DNA of 64,000 bases from Muricea muricata (Eukaryota > Cnidaria > Anthozoa > Malacalcyonacea > Plexauridae): contig OY979725.1 of assembly GCA_963855995.1 (NCBI GenBank), forward strand, positions 11,388,383 to 11,452,382, in the 5' to 3' direction. Made by a program: the position numbers and the translations under genes. This document shows positions 51,100-62,184 of this stretch, in pieces; within the stretch, counting starts at the first letter, position 1, and each line of letters starts with the position of its first letter. A model generated the notes under the pieces. The model had not been told where the DNA came from, did not search any database, and saw only the letters and a list, made by a program, of their open reading frames with translations.

Positions 51100-53570
51100 A
51101 TGGCCGCTTCTCGCCATCAACAGAGGTTTACTGTGTACATAAACGAAGGAGAGAAACATCAGATCGAGGAATGGGTAAAAATATGGCCAAATACTCAAAC
51201 GGGAGGAGATCTGTTTGGAGCATTGATTGATGATCATACGGCTGTGGTTCAATTTGTGTTGGGGCCGGGGAGGGATTGTCGCCGAACAGGCGCATCGTTT
51301 TACCAAAATGTCGACTATCTTCGAGATGCTGGTAGCTACCTCACACAGCAACATGGTTTGTGCAACATTGGGGAATGGCACTCTCATCATCAGCTCGGTT
51401 TAACTCGACCAAGTGGAGGAGATGAAAACACTGTATGGAGTAACATGCCTAAGCTTGGTTTGAATCGATTTATTGTGTTTATTGCTACCATTACGGGTGG
51501 CTCTCGATCATATTATCCCTATAACTATGGCGATTATTACGGAAGTTCCAGCAACGAAAACCTAAAGGTACATATAAATCCATATCTCTTTGAGATCAAA
51601 AATGGACGCAGAATGGGCGTGTTGCACGGTTCGTTTAAATACATGAAATACAACTCGCCGTTTCGTTTGAATGAAGCTATTACTAACAAAGTAACAATTG
51701 GAGCTGAGGTTATGAACTCTGTCAAGGACTACGAAATTCAAGTGGAAACGAGCCAGAAAAGGCTACGTGAAGGAAACGAAATAGAAGCTGTAAAGCCTAA
51801 GACCAAATCGAAACCAAAAGTAAATGAGGAAGGTAAGTTCAAGCGTTCTCTGCAGCTCCTCATGTAAAACCTCAACATAAATTGCGTCACGAGACGCAAG
51901 TTGGTAATAGAAGTAAACGGAAAACGTATCAGCTCTTATCTGAAATAGTCGAATTAATCATAAACTTAGATAAGCTCCTAAATGAAGTATCGTTTAACAT
52001 TTCCGCATTTTTTAAAGCGGTTTTTTATCGCGGGGAGGGGGGGGGGATGAATAGGAGAAGAGGCAAATCACAGTCAAAAGAAGAGATTGTTTGGAAACGC
52101 ACTCAACTTACTCATCTCTTTGATCGTTACGTATAGACTGCTTAGTCGAGCTAAGTGTGTTATCTGTGACTTCGACTATATCACATCGTTAAGAATGACT
52201 TTGGTACGACAGTTATGACCAAATAGAAACTATAGGCTTTTAAAGTGTAATAACTAACAACGCCTTTTACAGATTTTTCATATCTAGCTTCACTCGAGAG
52301 AATTTCAGCTGAAGCACACGAGCAGTCCGCCATCTTGGATTTTCAAGAACATGCATGTTTACGTCACAAGTGGGATCACGTGACATTTAGTTATTGACAA
52401 GCAACGATCAGAACGAATCAGAAATTCGTTTCAGAAACTCGTTCTATTTGCTACTAGATATCACATATTGAGTAAAAGCATTTTGGTCAAATGTTTGTTC
52501 CTTACTTTCTTACGAGTAATTTTTCGAGGCTTATCTCACTTATGACGTCATGTAATGAACTCAAAAATGTATCCAAGATAGCGGACAGCTGACATGTTTG
52601 AATCCAAATGTCTCGAGAGTCAAGCGAGATATGCAAGGAAAAATCTGTAACATGCTTTGTCAGTTATCCCAAAAGCTCCTTCAATTCAGCAAAGAATACC
52701 CTTTAAAGTTTCCAAATCATGTACGTTATTACCTAATGGGTAAATCTAAAAGTTAGTGGTTACTTGCACCACGTTGATTATAATATTATATATCAATATA
52801 TGATAATGATCTTTCAATACAGGAATGAGACAAGCAGAAATTCAAGATACTGTCCATCCACCACAAAAAATCCACGATTATGGAAAAGGTGGCAGATGTA
52901 CATTTCCCACTAATGCATTGCGGTCAAAAATCTGAACAAAACGAATGGATGTTTGTTGAACGTAAGACAGGAGGCCAATTTGCTAATTGTGCTAAAATTA
53001 CTCATCATTAAATAATATTGTGTAATTCAGTAATTGTGTTATTCAGTAATTTCTACTTGATGTAGGCAATGCATTCTGGGAAAATGTACATGCCACCATC
53101 TTTTCTATAATCGTGGATTGAGACGGGAATAAAAACTACATCGAGTTTCTTCAATGTTTGTTAGTATCTTCCCCAAGCAGTGATTTTCTTCACGCATGTT
53201 GAAAAAAAAATTATAATACTTTTACGCGTTGTTTTCATTGCGGGTAGACTGCTAGTATTTAACACTTGTTTTTGAAAAATTAAGTTTTCATTTTAACAGG
53301 AGAATATTCGGAGCGAACTGAAGATGCAGAGCATGATAGCAATGTTAGTGGTCAAAATGAACAAAATGGACAGTCGAAAACTCAACTGGGACGTGTTGCC
53401 AATGATGATGCTCCACATGAAGAGCGTGTCGTCAATCTGACAACAAATGAAGAAGAATCCAAAGAAACACAACCTGAGACTGCGGGTACAGTGAACGACA
53501 AAATATCAACAAGCGAAGGAGATGGAATCGAACAAGAAAGTTTAAAGGGAAAAACAGAAAAAGAGAATGT
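51100..53570. repeat. Segmental duplication, copy 2 (partner 42671-45500)
   Basis: See 42671-45500. After the first part of exon 2 the two copies diverge: JAMM-D continues toward a RING domain that JAMM-C lacks. Confidence 0.9.
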
Positions 53571-56011
53571 CATCCTTATATATACAAGCGACAATTTACC
53601 AGACATCCACCAGCCAAGTACTCTACAAGAAGATCGTTCTCACATTAATGGTCAGGCAGAAGGTAAATCGGTTGACCCAACACTCGCAACACATGAAAAC
53701 GAGGGAGCAGCTGATGAAGACATGAACATGGATACCGGTGCATCCTCAACAGGCAACATACCGAAAGAAAATGAACAAGACCGTTCTTCCAATAACTCCA
53801 ATAGCGAAGTTTCAAACACTGATGAGAAGGACAAAGGCCAACTTAAAGAAGACGTTGTAACACCAGCTGATGACGATTTGCAATACGATCAAGGCACGCA
53901 GTCAAGTACTCAACACGATGTTCCCACTGAGAATCTGCAAGAAACTTCACAGACTTCAGAAAAACATGAAAATAACGAAGATGAAGTAACATTTGATACT
54001 GGTGATGTTATCCAAGAGGAAAAAAGAACACAAACAGATTGTCTTGATAAAGAGGAGCAGGCAGAGAATCAAAATCAGAAAAGACAGGATATACCAAGCT
54101 TATTTAAGTGCTCAATTTGCTTGAAAACATCTGACGACCCACGTACACTGCATTGTCTGCATTCCTTTTGCAAAAAATGTTTAGAGAATTTCGTGGCTGG
54201 AAACCGCGAGGATAAACTACGCTGTCCTGCATGCCGTTGTCAGTTCACGGTCAATAAAGAAGGTAACTACTACTTTCACTTTACAATATTTATTATAAAG
54301 TTATTTATATGCCCGACGATGAAATATATATAGAACTAAATAAATTCACAAGCTATTTAGGTGAATAAACCAGGCTTAACGATGGTGAGATATTATGTTT
54401 TATTATATGGCTTTGAAGAATCCTGCATTCTGATTGGTCGACGTGCGGTCCGTAAAAACCGTATTAGGACCGTGGTCCGTAAATTTCCGTATTCGGATCG
54501 GGCTTTTTCCCAGTGTTTTTAATCGCACTTTTTATTGCTTGAAATATACTTATTAACGAAATTAATGTTTTACTGATATGTTTGAAAACTTTATGTTTAA
54601 AAATTAAAGTTTGACTTTTTTGTATTCTAATTAACGAAACCACGATCGACGACATTTAAGTGCAAAATGCCACACTAACTCAGAAAATGACTGCGAGCCA
54701 TATAATAAACAGTTTATTGACCTTGCTTGTTTGGTCTGTACCGTGAAATATCGGACTTCGGTTTTTTTACTAAAAAACCTTAGTCCGATAGGCCTATTTC
54801 ACGGTACAAACCTCACGCTCGGTCAATAATCCTTTAAATACATCGGCTTGTGGAATTATCACCCCCAACTACTAAATATGCTGGGGCTGCTAGATGACAC
54901 CAGGGATATTGAACTCGTATGCGATAAAAACTGACTTGCCAAACTTTAATATGGGTTTTACCCGTTTACATGTTTAAAATGGGGTTTTTTTTAAAAAAAA
55001 TTTTGTGGACAGGGCTATTCAATTTTCGTATAACCGACCTCAGGGAAAGAATTCTTTCAGTGGATGTACCATATCCTAATATATAAATATTATTTCATAG
55101 GAGCGACAGGGATGACTAAGAACCATTTCATCTGTAGTATGGTCGAAGTGTTGTCCATACAACATCAACATAAATGTATCCCTTGCTCTCATTGTCAACA
55201 AACATCTGCAGGTCGTTGTGTAACATGTGAACTCTTCATGTGTGAGAAATGTATACAGTCGCACAATGGATACCTTGGATTTAAAGATCACGTTGTCCTG
55301 ACAGTGGAAGAACTATCAAAGCCCGAGAATCAATCGAAGATAAAGAAAATCTCGAAATGTCAAGAACATCCGGAGAAAAAAGTTGAGTATTACTGCGAGA
55401 TATGCGACGAATTGTTGTGCAGTTATTGTAGGCATTGTGTTGATGACAAACAACATAAATTTTCGCGTCTTGAAGAAGCCGCACAAAATAAACGAAAGGA
55501 TCTAAAGACAAATCGTGAAATCTTGGAGAAAAGCGTTGCGGTGAGTGAACAAGAAACGATTATTTTAAAAGAAAATCGTAAAACAATAGATTACAACTTT
55601 GATGAAGCACAGAGTGTTATAAATGAAAGAAAAGAACATTTGTTAAGTAAACTCGAGGAAAAATTGCGAGAGAAGACAAATTCCATGATAGACGACGCAC
55701 GGAGAGTCTGTGAACGTAAAACAAGGAATATCGACACGAGTATCGAGGAAAGAGAAATGTTTTCGAGTCGTATGAAATCTTCTACGGATATGGTTCGTAG
55801 TTTGCTTGAAAATGGAAATGATGAAGAAATTGTTCGTTCTTGTCAGTTCGTTCAAGAAAATGTTAATGGCGCAAAGGAAACTCGCGAATCACTTGCTGAA
55901 GATTGTGTTGTTCTGTCTTGGAGTTCTGATGAAATTGACACCATGCTTCTCGCAGAGATTAAAGATATTATAGAAGATAAAGGTACCGTAGCCATACACG
56001 CATCACTATAG
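51100..56011 (+). CDS. JAMM-D: JAMM-TRIM fusion (JAMM, acidic linker, RING, two B-boxes, coiled coil)
   Basis: Exons are 51100-51832, 53300-54262 and 55101-56011. Both junctions are phase 1 (donors GAAG|GTAAGT and GAAG|GTAACT; acceptors TTTTAACAG and ATTTCATAG), giving 868 residues. Residues 10-215 are the JAMM domain with H94-S-H96, S105 and D108 kept, but the catalytic glutamate is glutamine (Q33, codon CAA; GAA in JAMM-C). Residues about 245-510 are an acidic, disordered linker. Residues 515-556 form a C3HC4 RING (CSIC, C530-x-H532, CKKC, CPAC). Residues about 590-630 are a B-box 1-like finger, about 645-690 a B-box 2 (CQEH, CEIC, CSYC, H-x2-H region), then a coiled coil to about 800. No SPRY or NHL domain follows. 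This is a TRIM-class E3 architecture joined to a deubiquitinase fold that is probably inactive and may bind a ubiquitin-like modifier. Confidence 0.83.
54736..54818. repeat. Hairpin in JAMM-D intron 2
   Basis: TGTACCGTGAAATATCGGAC and an imperfect inverse ending GCCTATTTCACGGTACA flank a T/A-rich loop. It is probably the remnant of a foldback element that begins around 54410 (CTGATTGGTCGACGTGCGGT). Confidence 0.6.
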
Positions 56012-56974
56012 CTAATTTCTGTTAGAAAATTGTATACTTCATAATGGTAATAACACACTGTAGTACCCTTCTTTAAACCAGTATACTGTACGTAGAGTTA
56101 AATTATTTCATACTTTTTTTAAAGATGAGTTGGAGAAAAGAAGAAAGCACCATGCCGGAGCAGGTCAAAGTGAAGTAAAATATCTGTTATTCATTATGTC
56201 ACTATCTATAAAGATCGCGCTGAAATTTATAATTAAGGGGATTTCGTTGCATATGGGGGATTTCGTTAAATGATTTGTTTGGTTTGTGGCCAGATGAGAG
56301 AATATAGGCACCATTCAACGATTTTCGGTCAGGTTGGGATCGTCGACTATCATTTGCTTCATCAAATCTCATCAATTTGAGGTGGTTTACATTTTGATGC
56401 GAGTTTTTCATAGAAATAATGGACATAGAAATGCGTACATCCATCTTTTCTCAGAAAAAATTTGTCACCACAAAATGGCGGATTTCGAAGGGCATTTATC
56501 TCCTGTAACTCCGTGCGGTCATGAGCTTATTGCATCCAATATGGCAGATTTTGAAGGGCACATTCAGCAAAAAGTGGAGATATGATTTGGTACGGATTCT
56601 GTATCTATTATTTCTATGGAGTTTTAGCTCCTTTGAACATCCATGAGAGTTGCATCAGAGATAAATTTTTAATTGACTATAAAACGTTCATCATTAGAAA
56701 GAAATACATAATAAACGAGAAAGCGTTTATTACGGGCGTATAAAATACCTAAAAGTGGGTTGGACAAACAATTAAGGCACTAACCACAATTTTAACACAC
56801 ACTTTAAGGTGTTTTGTATGCTGGTGGTAAACAATTTTGAGTTAATTACATTTCTTCTCAAACAAACTTCGTTTCAACCTCACCCTTATTTGACTAGGCA
56901 TAAGAGTCTCATGAAAACTTCCGCTTCTCATCTCTCGTTAATTCTCATTCTCGTTTTGACCTAGGCTTTAAAAG
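56012..56974. other. JAMM-D 3' region
   Basis: AATAAA at 56710-56715 may end the TRIM-type transcript. The stretch at 56870-56970 resembles 47240-47330, including a GAAAACTTCCGCTTCTCA-type block and GACCTAGGCTT, marking the conserved approach to the alternative terminal exon. A short GATGGCGGATTTC-type duplication lies near 56475-56565. Confidence 0.5.
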
Positions 56975-57540
56975 CACAAGTCAATGATAACAACGAATGT
57001 CAATTAATCTCACAAGGCGACAATGATGATTTAATTAGAAGTCAACGAGAAGATCCAGTGACGAATGGCCATAGAGAGTCTGTATACAAGACAACGACAG
57101 GCAACAATATGACAACTTACCAGTCAAATCCAGCAGCTGAAGGGAATGAGCGTCGCTGTGAAGAGGTAGGTGACAAATTCAATTATGCATTACAAGAAAG
57201 AACGACTAGTTTAATTACAAGGCTAGAAAGAGATGATTTAAAGAAAAAAAGGGGGACCGAGGATTCACGCATGACTAAGATGGACGCTCGGACAGAAAGT
57301 TTGACAACTTCGCAGCCGAGTACAAAAGTGACCCAGGCTGAAACGAATGCTCTGGGAAGGCGTTACCCAACATATCGCCTATATACACAACAATCGAATA
57401 GCAGCATTTTCAATCCATGTTCAACTGATAAAGAGCGATGTGAGTCCATCGATCGAATAAAAACGAAATCAAAAAAGAAAAGCGCAAAGACGGAAAAACG
57501 GAAAACCAAGAAAGGAAAAAAAAGCAAAGAAGAATACTGA
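56975..57540 (+). CDS. JAMM-D alternative 3' exon: lysine-rich tail, homologous to JAMM-C exon 3b
   Basis: The exon is open in the phase required to follow exon 2 (54262), adding 188 residues and bypassing the B-box/coiled-coil exon. Its acceptor is AGGCTTTAAAAG. Its start (QVNDNNE) parallels exon 3b of JAMM-C (TVIDNND), and it ends in a lysine-rich tail (KKSAKTEKRKTKKGKKSK) matching the end of 3b, which is much longer. A JAMM-RING-lysine-tail isoform is therefore possible. AATAAA is at 57924. No known domain. Confidence 0.55.
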
Positions 57541-58984
57541 ATTTACCGTTAGACATAAACATAACATAACATAATTAAAACTGTTTATTAAGTACGTTAA
57601 CGGGTATTAATGGATATGTATTGAAAGTAAACACTGTGATATGTATGAACAGGAAATTCAATGCTGATAAAATAACGATTAACATTTTTAGGTTATCAGT
57701 ATGATACATAAAAATACTGACCGAGACTTGCATGTAAGATGACACTCTGATATATGAGAACAATTTAAAGTAGACTTGATGTGAAATTATTATAATGATT
57801 ATTGGAGAAAAAAAATATGGATGACTCACAGCCGCGCGTTGCATGCGTCGAATATATATATTTAACGGGAAATGTAGCAAAGCCAAAAAACAAAACCAAC
57901 TACTTTGCTGCCATTAGACCAGAAATAAAAGTGGGTTTGTGTGATATTTAAGTCATTTTTAGACGATTTTGCTATATATACTTGAAAAACGTTTGTCGTT
58001 ATCGACTTTTTTGCAAGCAGTAAAATGTCCAGTAAAAGTTAAGCCTGGTTTTCAGTTGTCCCAACTGCCGCAGCATTCATAGACGGATTCTTTTGTGAGA
58101 TTTGTTCATATTAGTCATTACTAAGGTTGATACTCATCACACAGTTCATTTTTTCTCTGTCTTGCTTTTTAACCGAAAGTGTATCTCTTAATGTTATATC
58201 ATATTAAACATTGACTTTAACACTAAATGTTTATGCGAATGAGTGTTTAACAAATCAGGTATATGTTAATATATAGTCTTTGGATAGTACAAATGTCACA
58301 CAAAATGCCCAAAGTCGTATTTTTGTTATTCTAGGGTTAAGTTATATATGGGTGGATTTCGACGCATCCCAGTGTATTAATAATCTAGTTTGTGATAAAT
58401 GAAAACTTTGTTATGTTGATGAGTATAATGATTCAACAATGAAATGTCTAATGTAATAGACTGAAATACAAATAAAGTAATAACTTCAATTGCTTATCCC
58501 AGTTTAGTTTTGTTGATCTAACTCACGAGTAAGGGATGGCAGAAATTAAATGCCTCAACAAGGTAATTCAATTGAGAAAATATCCTAGAGTTGGTCAACT
58601 TTTCTGCAGCTACTGCATGTTCTATAAAGTTTAGTATCTCTTAATCTCGGCAGACCAATCCCATGTGCAGCATTTTTTGTATCTGGCAAATTAGTGCTCC
58701 CAAGATTATTGACAACACATACTTTCCGCGTTTCGAGTAAAGGCTTGATTTGTAAGGCTCAGAGAAAAGCCTTCGCTTGAAAACCTGTTTCATTTTTAGG
58801 TAATCCGCAATCCCGCCCACGCAAAACCGCATCCCGCGTGCGTTTCTAATTCTGGGAAAAACCCTTCCCGGTAATGTTTGCATCATAATTCTTAAAATCA
58901 AAGAAAACAGCAAGAGCAATTTCATGCCTTGAGTCTGCTGAACAATTACTGCCATTCACTATTGCTTAAGAAAATAACATCGAT
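57541..58984. promoter_or_regulatory. Spacer with the JAMM-E promoter
   Basis: The end (58739-58890) resembles the JAMM-D upstream region. TTCTGGGAA is at 58850-58858, 127 bases before the JAMM-E ATG. A half-copy of the GCCTGGTTT MITE family begins near 58043. No gene is seen. Confidence 0.5.
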
Positions 58985-61900
58985 ATGGGTTTCAAAGTTT
59001 ACATCAACGAAGGCGAAAGATATCAAATACGTGACTGGGTATTGAATGACAAAGTTCAAAATGTAGAAACCGGCGGAGACCTGTTTGGATTATGGCTCGA
59101 CGAGCAAACAGCTGTCGTTCAGTTCGTGCTAGGCCCCGGTGAAAATTGTCGTCGGACAGCGACATCTTTTTTCCAGGTAAGTTTTCTATTCTCTCAGCAA
59201 TGCCTGGTTAGAAGAGCGTGTTTTGTTTCCTCTAGAAGATTGCTGTTCAACCTGCGCGTGGACGAGGACTATGAGCCAGATTTACATGACGCTTTTAGAG
59301 AATTATTAAAAGTTTATGTTGCTTCATATCAGAATCGCGAAAATTGTATAATGCATGAACTTGGACTGGTAAACACGCATAAAGAATAAAACATAATTCA
59401 AAGATTCGCATCTTGAAACTCCGGCACGGATTAAAACAAGACGAGAATGAGTTTGTGATATTTCGATTTTAAACAAAATCATCGTCAGACAAACTAAATT
59501 CTAAAATTATAATATAATACATGATCACGTGTTACAAAGAAATTTGTCGGTAAGAGTCTGCTTACTGGGCAGGGAAAGGTGTAAGAAGTGTTAGAAAGCG
59601 ATTAAGAGAACAGGATTAGCTCTTCACTGGCTTTGAGGCCAGATTTAAGAGAAGGGAAAGGAACTTTATGTATAGAGCTTCAAGGAATAAGAGAAAGTTT
59701 TAGGGTCGAGATGCATGTAAAGGTTTCTGTAGGAGTTTTATTATCATCACGTGCACGACGTAGGCTGATGATATGTTCATTATGTTGCACGTACCCACAG
59801 TTGTTGAAGTGTCGTCCAATCGCACTTTTGTCTGGTTTGTTACGTTCGGAGAGTCGTTTCTGTGTGCATCGTTAAGTTTGGCCAATGTAGGATTTCCAAC
59901 AGCCTTGAAAGTTACTTCATATACAATTTTAGACTTTTGGAATTTTGTCTTTCTTGGGCAAGAAATACGACAATTTTTTGGTGTTGTAAATGACGATAAA
60001 ATTAACCGAAAGATTTAGATTACGCTGTAGTTTCTTTAGGCATTTCTTGTCTAAACTTTCTCCTTGACTCCTAAAGTCATGGACACTACATGCTACATTC
60101 CTCTAGTATTACCATAATATTAGCACACACTTTTAGGCTTTAGTCGTGGGAACGAAGCAATGTTATTCTAGTAGAAAATTATCAGTATTAAGTCCATGCT
60201 ATAATAATTTAGTCTCCCCCGCCCTCAATAAGTTTGCTTGTGGATAATGACGGCGCAAGTCTCTCAATCAAATTCGAAGAGACTTGTTAGAGGAATTTGA
60301 GCTTTTTTAAAGGAATTTTCTTGCCAATTAAGGGACCGTTCATTATTTATTAGACGGAGGGGGATGGGTGATTTTCATATTGACACAACTTAAAATTTTA
60401 GGTCCCCAGATTGGTTAGCAACATATTCTAAGCCCCCCCCCCCCCTCCCCCTTCGAAGATTAACTGATAATATTTGTGAATAGAAAGTACCTTAAATAAT
60501 AGAAAGTATTTAAAAAAGGCATTTCTCCACGAGGCAGCTACTCTGCCACTGCAAGCTGTTGTCACAGCTAGAGATGTGAACAAGCACAAAGGCAACAATG
60601 AAGCATTCTGTAGTCAATATAGTGACAATGATTAAGGTCCCTTCCATATTCATGTTTGAACGGATTGACCCCCCCCCCCACTCCTTCCTGAAAATTTCAG
60701 ATCCCCCCATTTTATCACCCGTCCCCTCCCCTCCCATATATAATGAACCGTCCTTAATTTGCAATGGCTTTGACAAACTCTTTAAAACTCTATTATAAAC
60801 ATTATGACCTAAAAATGAATTCAAACGAACATCTCATCCAGTTCTAGATTACAGATTAGTGAATATTGTTTTAAGCAATCAAATGAGGAAGGGTCAAACA
60901 AATTTTAAGAAATCCCACTTAAATTAAGAGTTGTTGATGAAAGCCGTCCCCCTTCAACCTTCAACTCAAATAAAATTACAATCAACTGTATATGCAGTGT
61001 TTGTTTTTTAATTTTAACAGGACGTGGACTACCTGCGTGAAGCTGGAACGTATTTGACTGAAAAACATGGCCTTTGCAATATAGGCCAGTGGCATTCTCA
61101 TCATAGAATTAATCTATTCGAACCAAGTGCGGGAGATGAGGACACTGTATGGAGTAACATGCCGAAGTTGGGTTTGGATAGATATATTGTTTTTATTGCA
61201 AATATAATTGATATAGACAATGTTACAATTGAATGTTTTTTGTTTCAAACAAATACGTCAACGCCTCGGGTTAAACATGGAAAAATTCGGGATCTTCACG
61301 GAAACAGTCCATTACGTTTGAACGAAACCATTTTGCAGCACATTCACAGAGGAGCTGAGAGCTTTAATCATATAACAATATTTAGCGAGGCGAAGAAGCA
61401 CAAACGTGGCAAGGGAGTGAGCAAAAATCGCGATGTCAATACAGATAATGGTATGAGAACTGACTTCGCTAATTACACAGGACGTGGTTCCAGCAAACAA
61501 GAAGTAGATAGAAACCATGGTAAAGAGTTGGTTAAGGTAAAAAGCTTTGAACTACCTGTTTCCAACACCGGTACTACACTGAGAAGTCCTGATAACTTTG
61601 GGAACAAAACTTTAACCGATCAAGCATCAAGAAGCAGCTATCAACAATTTACAAGTGATTTAAATCACACTGTCTTCAAGGCAAGTATAAACAGAGTTAA
61701 CAGCCCTACAGAGCCGAATTTTACGTTAACGAAGAGAGAAGATGAAGCACAACATGCCTACCCGAATTTGCCTAGCCATTTTCACGAATCAGATAATCGC
61801 CAAAAATTAGAACCAACACGCAATACATTTGTACAAGCTCATGTAAATACTAAAAGACCGCGCAGTGGCCAGAAATGTCCTCACATACAAGCACAGGTGG

Positions 61901-62184
61901 TGATCACACAACAACCTATAAACAGACGAAGCTTTTATGATAATCTTCCTGAAACAAATCTAACACCAATGGATGTAGACAAAATTCAAACAACTGATCA
62001 TGGGGATGAAACAACCACGCCAGATACTCCCTCGGGAACAATACATGAAAAAGATGTACCGTCGGTAGATGAAGACGATGACGGTACGGGTTGGTTATGT
62101 TGGTGCTTTAGCAAGATGACGATAAGTGGCTGCACAACATATTCCTGCAGCAATGTTAAAACTTCCCAATGTAACAATCGATAG
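58985..62184 (+). CDS. JAMM-E: JAMM metalloprotease-like protein with long hydrophilic and Cys-rich tail
   Basis: Exons are 58985-59176 and 61021-62184. The junction is phase 0 (CAG|GTAAGT; TTTTAACAG|GAC), giving 451 residues. The intron interrupts the JAMM domain itself after SFFQ, unlike the other paralogues, where the domain is in one exon. Catalytic residues are complete: E28 (ETGG), H89-S-H91, S100, D103. The conserved extension HGNSPLRLNETILQHI follows. From about residue 170 the tail is basic/polar and probably disordered. The last 35 residues are cysteine-rich (GWLCWCFSKMTISGCTTYSC), a possible lipidation or metal-binding end. A deconjugase role is likely; substrate unknown. Convergent with the E2-like gene 1 kb downstream. 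Poly(A) signal at 62648. Confidence 0.87.
59430..60060 (-). mobile_element. Decayed Penelope-like element fragment (GIY-YIG endonuclease end) in JAMM-E intron
   Basis: Read on the minus strand from about 60050 downward, conceptual translation gives FLPKKDKIPKSKIVYEV, then SYIGQT (stop) R, QKRLSER, PDKSAIGRHFNNCGYV and EHIISLRRA. This is the GIY-YIG pattern found at the C terminus of Penelope-like retroelements, broken by stops and a frameshift. The reverse transcriptase part was not seen. Confidence 0.7.

Noticed and set aside
59430-60060. The GIY-YIG fragment as a working homing endonuclease
   Set aside because: It has an in-frame stop directly after YIGQT and frame changes on both sides.
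39848-62184. JAMM proteins as CSN5, RPN11, AMSH or BRCC36 orthologues
   Set aside because: The ETGGDLFG, FVLGPG and WHSHH motifs and the x8 spacing do not match those families, and tandem copies with variable tails are not expected of them.
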